Assembly: GCA_029564115.1 (NCBI GenBank)
Contig: JAKQQP010000274.1
Coordinates: 1-26,137 of the forward strand
Length of the DNA stretch: 26,137 nt
DNA from: Candidatus Rifleibacteriota bacterium
GTDB lineage: Bacteria; Riflebacteria; Ozemobacteria; Ozemobacterales; Ozemobacteraceae
Reading direction: 5' to 3'
Of the stretch, positions 15,202-20,983 are shown piece after piece. The notes beneath the pieces are model-generated. The model made no database searches and was not told the DNA's origin. It saw only the letters and a list, made by a program, of their open reading frames with translations. The position numbers were made by a program, and so were the translations under genes. Each line of letters starts with the position of its first letter. Position 1 is the stretch's first letter.

Positions 15202-16611
15202 ATGTATTGTTTCAAATGCGGCAAAAAGCTGCCGGCAAGGGTTGTAATCTGCCCTGACTGCGACACTCCCCAAAAACGGCGCCAGCGCTACCGCAGAAGA
15301 ATGATTCTGGGGTTATTTATTTTTCTTGCCGGTGCTGTGGCCGGCAGTCTCTTCGACACGGTCTTTTTCAAAGGTCAGGCATGGCAGCATTCTTTTCTCG
15401 GCTTTTTCTCGGGTGATAAAAGCACCCAGGTAGTGCCTGAAAACCTGCCAGCACAAACCGGTCGGCCTGAAACGCCTGCTTCTATCGCCTCAGAGACTGC
15501 TTCGGTCGATGAGTCTCAGTTGTCTGATTCTGAACAAGCGCCAGCAGAGCCAGCTATAATTACCGAAGTGGCCGCTGCCACCCAGACGGCTGATATTTCC
15601 GAAGCGGATGAATTTGTCGCAGCTTCAATCGCTGTTCAGCTGCCAGTTGCCGATGTAGTTGCAACTGCCGCCATTGCCGATAAGCCGGCTGTTGCAGCGT
15701 CTGAATCTTTGAGCCTGCCTGAAAGCGGTGCAGCAGCAGTTGCTGTTCCAGCCGGTAAGCTGGTATACAAAAAGGTCAGCCTGCTCGAAAAAAGTGCTGG
15801 CTCAGATTATCACGGCTTTATGGCCAGAGACGGTTCAGAATTGATCTTTTCTTCAAATCGTCTCAAGGTAAACGCCGCTGCGACCTACCAGTGTTTTGCA
15901 AAACCGGTCGCTTCAGGGGCTGTTGCCAGGCAGCTTTTCGACTGGTCAGGGAACGTCTGGACACCAGAAACAACCCCTGATAACAATATGGTCGTTTTTT
16001 CGAGTGACAGCGCAAAGCCCGAACACATATTCGTTTATGACCGCAATACCCGCAACAGCATGCCTCTAACCACCGGAACCAGTAAAAACATGATGCCTTC
16101 AATTTCTCCCGATGGTCGCCTCGTGGCTTTTGTTTCTAATCGCAAGGGCAGCAACCATATCTGGCTGATCGGCATCGATGGTGGCAATCTGATGCAGATT
16201 ACTACAGGCAGCACCGATGATCGTGAGCCGCGCTGGGCGCCGGATGGCAGCGCTATTGTTTTCACCCGTATTTTTGAACCGCTGAAACGCTCTCATATCA
16301 TGAAAGTCACGCTTGAGCCACTCGGAGAACCGGTTGCCATCGTTGAAACTTCTGGTCGAAACTGGCTCGCCGATATCTCCCCTGATGGTTCCCTGTTGGC
16401 TTTTACCCGTTCAGAGAGCGCCGATGGCAGCAAGAACGCTCTGGTTCTGCGTGAAATGTCTTCGGGCAAAGAAGAGACGCTGCGCCCACTTGCCGGTGCC
16501 GAATGTTTCAGACCCGTCTGGAACAGGGACAGCAGCGGTTTTGTTTTTCATGCGTCGGCACGCGATGGCAGAAGCCTTTATCAGGCCATTTTTTCCCGGG
16601 AGACCTACTGA
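15202..16611 (+). CDS. Zinc-ribbon, single-TM, TolB-like beta-propeller protein
   Basis: 469 residues. An N-terminal zinc ribbon (C3-x2-C6 ... C17-x2-C20) is followed by a basic patch, one membrane helix (about 33-56) and a low-complexity Ala/Ser/Glu/Val linker (about 70-190). The C-terminal part is a beta-propeller with TolB/PD40-type blades (SPDGRLVAFVSNRKG...HIWLIGIDGG; WAPDGSAIVFTR; SPDGSLLAFTRSE). By this order the ribbon is cytoplasmic and the propeller periplasmic. The start was chosen because AAGGAG lies eight bases before the ATG at 15202. The PrsW-like gene starts directly after the stop. Function unknown; an envelope sensing or protein-binding role is inferred. Confidence 0.85.
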   Translation: MYCFKCGKKLPARVVICPDCDTPQKRRQRYRRRMILGLFIFLAGAVAGSLFDTVFFKGQAWQHSFLGFFSGDKSTQVVPENLPAQTGRPETPASIASETASVDESQLSDSEQAPAEPAIITEVAAATQTADISEADEFVAASIAVQLPVADVVATAAIADKPAVAASESLSLPESGAAAVAVPAGKLVYKKVSLLEKSAGSDYHGFMARDGSELIFSSNRLKVNAAATYQCFAKPVASGAVARQLFDWSGNVWTPETTPDNNMVVFSSDSAKPEHIFVYDRNTRNSMPLTTGTSKNMMPSISPDGRLVAFVSNRKGSNHIWLIGIDGGNLMQITTGSTDDREPRWAPDGSAIVFTRIFEPLKRSHIMKVTLEPLGEPVAIVETSGRNWLADISPDGSLLAFTRSESADGSKNALVLREMSSGKEETLRPLAGAECFRPVWNRDSSGFVFHASARDGRSLYQAIFSRETY

Positions 16612-17460
16612 TTGTCTGAAAACGCTGAAGCCCTGTTTTCTCTGATTCTGCTGGCTCCTTTGCTGACATTTTATCTGCTGTTCAAAAGACACTGGGCTGA
16701 TAAAGACCTGCTCAGAGCATTTTATGGCGGTATATTTGCCGGGGTCGGCGCGATTGTCGTCACTCGAATTGTCTATCTGCCGGTAGAACATTTTCTGGGG
16801 GTAGACCTGCGCAGTTTCATTTCCGGGCCCAGGTCGTGGTGGGTTACGCTGATAACCAGTATCGGCATTATCGGATTCGTCGAAGAGTCGCTCAAAACTG
16901 CTGGTGGGCTGCTGGCAAGTCATTACACAGAGTTTATCAAACGTTCAACCATTATTTTTATGAGCCTGGCCGGCTGCTCGCTCGGGTTTTCGCTGCTCGA
17001 GAACATACAGTATTATCTGTTGTTCGGGCCATCGGTGGTTTTGCCGCGAATATTCATCAGCTCGTCTGCGCACCTGTTTTTTTCATCGGCATTTGTAGTG
17101 ATTGCCGCGCCGGCTTTTGCCCGCAAAAAGGGCGATTCCACCACTTCCCTGCGAATTCTGGCCGGAATCGTAGCTGCTGCTCTGATTCATGGCGTTTTTG
17201 ATTTTATCGTCTTTCATTTTGATGTTCAGGCGGTGAGTGGCCTGATTATCAGCCTGATCTCACTGTTCTGGATAGGCATTTACGAAGCCTGGCTGGCAGT
17301 TTTGAAACTCGACACTCCTGACGAGGTCAAACTTTCGACCTGTTCTGGTTGTGGCGCTTTCTCGCTCGATCGCGTCAGATTTTGCGGGTTTTGCGGGGCA
17401 CGCGTCTTGAATATCAATCGCAGAAACACATTAAAAGCCTCACCCCTCAAGGAATTATAA
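16612..17460 (+). CDS. PrsW-family intramembrane metalloprotease with C-terminal zinc ribbon
   Basis: 282 residues with about seven to eight hydrophobic segments. The PrsW motifs are present in order: FVEESLK (E91, E92, K95), GFSLLENIQYY (E130, N131), H154 in SAHLFFSSAF, and HGVFDF (H193, D197). In Bacillus PrsW makes the site-1 cut in anti-sigma factor RsiW; the substrate here is unknown. A second zinc ribbon is fused at the C-terminus (C244-x2-C247 ... C258-x2-C261), mirroring the ribbon at the N-terminus of the preceding protein. The start is a TTG immediately after the upstream TGA, with GGGAG about nine bases before it; translation is probably coupled. Confidence 0.82.
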   Translation: MSENAEALFSLILLAPLLTFYLLFKRHWADKDLLRAFYGGIFAGVGAIVVTRIVYLPVEHFLGVDLRSFISGPRSWWVTLITSIGIIGFVEESLKTAGGLLASHYTEFIKRSTIIFMSLAGCSLGFSLLENIQYYLLFGPSVVLPRIFISSSAHLFFSSAFVVIAAPAFARKKGDSTTSLRILAGIVAAALIHGVFDFIVFHFDVQAVSGLIISLISLFWIGIYEAWLAVLKLDTPDEVKLSTCSGCGAFSLDRVRFCGFCGARVLNINRRNTLKASPLKEL

Positions 17461-17462
17461 GC

Positions 17463-18731
17463 ATGACAGAAACTATTCAGACGATTATGGAAAACGAACG
17501 CGCCATCGGCCTGGCAACACAGCTGCCGGGCCAGTCTGATGCCGAGGTTCGGCATTCTCTCGAAGAGCTGCGTGAATTGCTGAAAACCGCTGACGTAGAA
17601 ATGGTTGGCACACTTATCCAGAAACGCGATCGTACTTCCCGCGCCCTCTACATGGGAACCGGGAAAATCGAGGAGATCGCTGAAGCTGCGACTGCTGCCG
17701 GTGCCAATCTGATCGTTGCCGACGATGAATTGACCGCGCTGCAGATCAAGACGATCGAAGAGGCGACAAAGATACCTGTCTGCGACCGCACTTCGATAAT
17801 TCTTGAGATTTTTGCCCGCCGTGCTTCGACTAGAGAAGGCAAGCTGCAGGTTGAGCTGGCGAGTCTGCAATATCAGATGCTGCGCCTGGTAGGCGGTTAT
17901 GAGAATCTGTCGCGGCAGCGCGGGGGCATCGGCGTCAAAGGGCCGGGCGAAACGAAGCTCGAAACTGATCGCCGGGTAATCAAGAACCGCCTGAAAAAAC
18001 TGCGCGAAGAACTCGAAAAGTCCGTTCAAGACCGAGAAATACAGAGCCGCAAACGCCAGGATCGCCTGTCTAGCGTTTTTTCGCTGGTGGGTTACACCAA
18101 TGCCGGCAAATCGACTTTGTTGAACGCCCTCACCGGAAGCAACGTGACGATCTGCGACGGGCTGTTCACGACTCTCGACCCTTCGGCGCGGCGGCTTGAT
18201 TTTTCCGGGGGGCGCTGGGGCATAATTTCAGATACGGTCGGTTTTATTCGCAAGCTGCCGCACAGCTTGGTTAAGGCCTTTCGGGCGACTCTTGAAATGG
18301 CGGTCAACTCAGAGGTTTTGCTGGTGGTATGCGACGTTTCCGATGAAAATTTTCGCGAGTGTCTAGCTGCCGTTGAAGAAGTGTTGAAAGAGCTCGAATC
18401 GACCGCTGCCGAGAGGCTTTATGTCTTCAACAAGATCGACAAGGCCACCAATCTTGACCGGGAAAAAATATTGTCCGAGTTTCCCGGTGCGGTTTTTATT
18501 TCGGCTGCTACTGGTGAGGGGCTTGATGAGCTCAAGGCTCGTCTTGAAGAATTCATTGCCCGCCGTTATGTGAACCTGCAGATTCTTTTGCCGACCAAAT
18601 CAGAGCTGGTCAGAGAAATAATGCAGACTTCGGTTGTTAAAAAGCAGGAGTGGGGGCAGGGAACCGTGATCATTGAAGCCGAAGTGCCGATCAAATTGCG
18701 CCCACGCCTCGAAAATTACCTTCTCGACTAG
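17463..18731 (+). CDS. hflX: GTPase HflX (ribosome-associated)
   Basis: 422 residues, in the normal range. The N-terminal HflX domain is followed by the hallmark GGIGVKGPGETKLETDRR (154-171), a coiled-coil linker (about 172-203) and the G domain: G1 GYTNAGKS (210-217), G3 DTVGFIRKLPHSLV and G4 NKID. HflX binds the 50S subunit and rescues or splits stalled and hibernating ribosomes under stress. An in-frame extension of 38 codons upstream overlaps the PrsW gene and was rejected: the ATG at 17463 has AAGGA nine bases upstream and sits two bases after the preceding stop. No terminator with a T-run is visible downstream. Confidence 0.96.
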   Translation: MTETIQTIMENERAIGLATQLPGQSDAEVRHSLEELRELLKTADVEMVGTLIQKRDRTSRALYMGTGKIEEIAEAATAAGANLIVADDELTALQIKTIEEATKIPVCDRTSIILEIFARRASTREGKLQVELASLQYQMLRLVGGYENLSRQRGGIGVKGPGETKLETDRRVIKNRLKKLREELEKSVQDREIQSRKRQDRLSSVFSLVGYTNAGKSTLLNALTGSNVTICDGLFTTLDPSARRLDFSGGRWGIISDTVGFIRKLPHSLVKAFRATLEMAVNSEVLLVVCDVSDENFRECLAAVEEVLKELESTAAERLYVFNKIDKATNLDREKILSEFPGAVFISAATGEGLDELKARLEEFIARRYVNLQILLPTKSELVREIMQTSVVKKQEWGQGTVIIEAEVPIKLRPRLENYLLD

Positions 18732-18735
18732 CCTC

Positions 18736-18822
18736 TGTCATTGGTCGGTTCGTTCGCAATCAGGCGACTCACCGACACTCGGCCATCCATGGCCTCGAGA
18801 GGAGCTCAGCGATGAAGCAATC
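18736..18822. repeat. Dispersed palindromic repeat, copy 2 (degenerate)
   Basis: Begins TGTCATTGG and contains GAGGAGCTCAGCGATGAAGC, which differs at two positions from GAGGAGCGCAGCGACGAAGC in the split copy at 20163. A GGCCAT/ATGGCC hairpin lies in the middle. This degenerate copy lies between hflX and the insertion sequence. Confidence 0.5.
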
Positions 18823-18833
18823 TTCTCATAATA

Positions 18834-18840
18834 TGTCATT
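18834..18840. repeat. Left half of the split repeat (IS110 left target, TGTCATT)
   Basis: TGTCATT immediately before the IS. Joined to CATTGCGAGGAGCG at 20157 it rebuilds the canonical repeat start TGTCATTGCGAGGAGCG. The shared CATT (18837-18840 and 20157-20160) marks the exchange point. Confidence 0.8.
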
Positions 18841-18866
18841 ATATATTCACCTTGTGGTGAATATAT
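18841..18866. repeat. Perfect 11-bp inverted repeat at the left end of the IS
   Basis: ATATATTCACC, TTGT loop, GGTGAATATAT, starting exactly at the left boundary. No matching copy is at the right end. It includes the -10 half of the junction promoter and could be a recombinase or regulator site, or a hairpin that blocks read-through translation. Confidence 0.8.
18842..18847 (+). promoter_or_regulatory. -10 half of the split IS junction promoter
   Basis: TATATT, one base inside the left end. When the excised circle joins right end to left end, this lies exactly 17 bp after TTGACT (20139-20144), giving a near-consensus promoter aimed at the bridge RNA and recombinase. In the inserted state the upstream -35 is missing. 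Confidence 0.72.
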
Positions 18867-18901
18867 GTGCTGCATGTCCATGAACAGTGATTTGTAAGGA
18901 G

Positions 18902-19083
18902 CTTTCTACCGATAAGCTTCAGGTAGAAAGAAGGAAGGTGAATAAGCTAATTTTTGTCATTGGTACCTTGATACCGTTCGCAATGTTTAGCCCACCTTCC
19001 CCTTACCTTAAAACTGAACAGCACATTAGGCCTTGTGTTGAGACGCATCCAGCCATAATGAATAATGATAGTTTAAGGTAGGG
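18902..19083 (+). ncRNA. Predicted IS110 bridge RNA with target-binding and donor-binding loops
   Basis: Three consecutive structures lie upstream of the recombinase. (1) 5' hairpin: CTTTCTACC / GGTAGAAAG, 18902-18930. (2) Target loop: stem GGAAGGTG (18933-18940) / CACCTTCC (18993-19000), a GGTA/TACC cap hairpin (18962-18975), left guide TGTCATTG (18955-18962) and right guide TCGCAATG (18978-18985). (3) Donor loop: stem CCTTACCTTAAAACT (19001-19015) / AGTTTAAGGTAGGG (19070-19083, one bulge, one wobble), left guide ACAGCACATT (19018-19027), cap TGTG/CGCA, right guide ATAATG (19055-19060, or its repeat at 19062-19067). The guides match the left flank, right flank, right IS end and left IS end respectively. 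Bridge RNAs in this position direct IS110 recombinases such as IS621. The exact 5' end is unknown; a transcript from the junction promoter would begin near 18854. Confidence 0.88.
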
Positions 19084-19122
19084 TTCATTCTACAACAAGT
19101 TTGAACAGATGTGGAGTGTGTA

Positions 19123-20142
19123 ATGAAAAAATCTTATAGCCCAACCTATCTTGGCATAGACGTGTCCAAGGGAAGCCTTGATTGTTGCTTGTATAACGGA
19201 ACAGAGCACAAGACACGCAGTTTTAACAGCAACAAACTTTCGACCGTACAAAAGATCATAAGCCATTTCAAGATTTCTCCAGACTCATGCCGTGTTGTTC
19301 TGGAAGCCACCGGCGTGTATCATTCTGCTGCTTTTATTGGATTTACAAGCCAGGGCTTTGATGTGGCAGTTGAAAATCCCCTCAGAATACGTTCTTTTGC
19401 AACGATGAAAAACCTGCTGAGAACGAAAACCGACCCGGTAGATGCCAAAACCATTGCAGAATACGGATTTATCAACAAACCCGTGTCCACAAAGCCGAAA
19501 GAAGCCTATCAATGCAAAGTTGTGGCTAGATTAAAACTGATCGGCTTCTTCAAAAAACTTATTGCTCAAAATCGCAATTACATTGAGGCGCTCAATAACA
19601 ACTCATTTGAATGTAATGCAACCAGCTTGATCACTCACGTTAAAAATGAGATTAACCATCTGAATGTAACCATCAATGAGATTAAAAGTGATATTGAGAA
19701 GATTCTCACCAAACACTGTCCTGAACTTTATAAGCAGTATAAGAGCATTCCTGGCATTGGACCTACAGTTGCTGGTGCAATAATATGCTTCTATGGTGAT
19801 TTTTCAGAGTTTTCTAACTCCAAGAAAGCAGCTGCTTTTGCCGGGTTATGTCCAAAAGTGTGCAAATCAGGATCCAGTGTGGATAAAAAGGGCAGCATAA
19901 GCAAAAAGGGAAATTCCATGCTCAGAACGTTGTTTTATATGGCAGCCTTATCGGCGGCCAGGTGCAATGATACTTGTCAGGAAGCCTATTTAAGACTAAG
20001 ACAGGCAGGGAAGCCCGCAAAAGTAGCTTTGATAGCTATCGCAAATAAGCTTCTGCGACAAGCAATGGCGCTAGCCAGGAAAGGAGAGTCCTTTATCGAA
20101 AATTATAAGGAAATTAGCCCGTGCGCGGCAAAAACGACTTGA
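19123..20142 (+). CDS. IS110 family recombinase (transposase), intact
   Basis: 339 residues. The N-terminal DEDD/RuvC-like domain carries YLGIDVSK (D13), LEATGVY (E61) and KTDPVDAKTIA (D104, D107). The C-terminal Transposase_20 (IS116/IS110/IS902) domain has SIPGIGPTVAGAII, AAAFAGLCP and KSGSSVDKKGSISKKGNSMLR, with the probable nucleophile Ser249, followed by an LR..L....A helix. The enzyme excises the element as a circle and inserts it using the bridge RNA. The ATG at 19123 is chosen because GGAG lies six bases upstream; a GTG four codons earlier overlaps that SD. The stop codon TGA is part of the -35 box TTGACT of the junction promoter, so the coding region runs to within 18 bp of the right end. 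Confidence 0.95.
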   Translation: MKKSYSPTYLGIDVSKGSLDCCLYNGTEHKTRSFNSNKLSTVQKIISHFKISPDSCRVVLEATGVYHSAAFIGFTSQGFDVAVENPLRIRSFATMKNLLRTKTDPVDAKTIAEYGFINKPVSTKPKEAYQCKVVARLKLIGFFKKLIAQNRNYIEALNNNSFECNATSLITHVKNEINHLNVTINEIKSDIEKILTKHCPELYKQYKSIPGIGPTVAGAIICFYGDFSEFSNSKKAAAFAGLCPKVCKSGSSVDKKGSISKKGNSMLRTLFYMAALSAARCNDTCQEAYLRLRQAGKPAKVALIAIANKLLRQAMALARKGESFIENYKEISPCAAKTT

Positions 20143-20144
20143 CT
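20139..20144 (+). promoter_or_regulatory. -35 half of the split IS junction promoter
   Basis: TTGACT, overlapping the recombinase stop codon and pointing out of the right end. It completes a promoter only when joined to TATATT at 18842 in the circular form. In the inserted state it points into the flanking repeat, where no good -10 follows. Confidence 0.72.
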
Positions 20145-20156
20145 TTTAACACAGCA

Positions 20157-20226
20157 CATTGCGAGGAGCGCAGCGACGAAGCAATCTCTATTTTTTTAAA
20201 ACTGCTTCACTTTGCCCGCAGTGACA
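20157..20226. repeat. Dispersed palindromic repeat, copy 3, right portion (split by the IS)
   Basis: Starts CATTGCGAGGAGCGCAGCGA and ends GCCCGCAGTGACA. The reverse complement of the end is TGTCACTGCGGGC, matching the rebuilt left end TGTCATTGCGAGG. The rebuilt unit is about 73 bp with inverted TGTCA ends and a central T-rich spacer. Confidence 0.8.
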
Positions 20227-20238
20227 AGAAACAACCGT

Positions 20239-20922
20239 TTATTTGAAGGTTTCGGAGTCGAGGGCTTTTAAAGAGTTGAAAATCTGAGAAACGCTGCTGT
20301 CGTTGGCAGATTCGATGCTTCTGGCATGGTTTATCTGGGTGAGGGCTTTGTCTGAGTTGCCTGTCCAATAATAGCACCAGGCTAACATTGCATGCGCTTC
20401 GGCGTCGCTGACGCCGATCGGGTTTTTAGCTACAAACTGAGTAGAGGTAAGATGCAGGCCGACCTCTTCCAGCAGTTTCACTGCCTGAAGGAAACCTGTG
20501 CTCTGCCCCCTCTGAATGTGCGCCGCCGCCAGACCTATTTTTGACTCATTATTGACACTGGCCGCCTGAGTAAAAGCCGAGAAGCCACTTTCTACCCCGG
20601 TGGACTTGGTCAGAGCCCAGCCCAGACCATTGTAAGCTTCGATTCTCTGGGCATCGGTAAGCGAATTTGATGTAAGAGCCTGATTGAACTTGTTGATGGC
20701 ACTGCTGTAAGCTTCGTATTTGAAGTCATCCCAGCCAGAAAGAATAAGGGTGGTCACATCGGTTTCGCCGATTCCGCCACCGCCACCAGTGCCGCCACCT
20801 GTGCCGGGAGTCGGGATCTCGGGCGGGATGGTGTATCGGCCACTGCCGCCACCGCTGCCGCAGCCACTGGCGATCAGGATGATGGACAATATTGCAACCA
20901 GCACGATTATTCTTCTGTTCAT
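20239..20922 (-). CDS. Lipoprotein with TPR-like helical repeats
   Basis: 227 residues. The signal peptide ends in a lipobox, LIASGC with Cys21 as the lipidated residue, followed by a Gly-rich flexible linker (about 22-52). The rest is helical with TPR-like pairs (SAINKFNQALTSNSLTDAQRIEAYNGLGWAL; AEAHAMLAWCYYWTGNSDKALTQINHA). AGGAG seven bases before the ATG sets the start. It lies 61 bases downstream of the giant Ig-like protein gene on the same strand, so the two are probably co-expressed and may work together at the envelope (inference). Sorting to inner or outer membrane cannot be decided. Confidence 0.88.
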   Translation of the reverse strand: MNRRIIVLVAILSIILIASGCGSGGGSGRYTIPPEIPTPGTGGGTGGGGGIGETDVTTLILSGWDDFKYEAYSSAINKFNQALTSNSLTDAQRIEAYNGLGWALTKSTGVESGFSAFTQAASVNNESKIGLAAAHIQRGQSTGFLQAVKLLEEVGLHLTSTQFVAKNPIGVSDAEAHAMLAWCYYWTGNSDKALTQINHARSIESANDSSVSQIFNSLKALDSETFK

Positions 20923-20946
20923 TTATTTTCTCCTGTAGAACGTGCC

Positions 20947-20975
20947 GTAGGAAACAGTTTTAAGCCGTTTCCTAC
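20947..20975. repeat. Hairpin between the giant surface protein and lipoprotein genes
   Basis: GTAGGAAAC / GTTTCCTAC, a perfect 9-bp stem with an 11-base loop, nine bases after the stop of the giant gene. There is no T-run on the minus strand, so it is not a standard terminator. It could set the ratio of the two products or protect the upstream mRNA. Confidence 0.65.
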
Positions 20976-20983
20976 CGTGAATT

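Larger units (their letters stand above)
18841..20160 (+). mobile_element. IS110-group insertion sequence (about 1,320 bp), inserted into a palindromic repeat
   Basis: The element has a long 5' non-coding end (about 280 bp), one DEDD recombinase gene and a very short 3' end (18 bp after the stop), the layout of the IS110 group rather than IS1111. Both boundaries are set by the tetramer CATT present at each junction; which bases of CATT are the exchanged core cannot be fixed, so the limits are good to about four bases. There are no terminal inverted repeats and no long target duplication, as expected for this family. Base composition is visibly richer in A/T than the flanking genes and the protein is Lys/Asn rich, consistent with recent transfer. 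The recombinase is intact and ends, guides and target match, so the element may be active. Confidence 0.93.

Noticed and set aside
17349..17462. 38-codon N-terminal extension of HflX
   Set aside because: It overlaps the PrsW C-terminus out of frame and has no HflX-like sequence; the ATG at 17463 has an SD and fits the family start.
17280..18029. Long minus-strand open frame (249 codons) across prsW and hflX
   Set aside because: It lies opposite two clearly identified genes, has no family-like motifs and no ribosome site; it is a shadow of the coding strand.
18887..19081. Small open frame upstream of the IS110 recombinase
   Set aside because: It overlaps the predicted bridge RNA, has no SD, and its sequence is explained by the stems and guides of that RNA.
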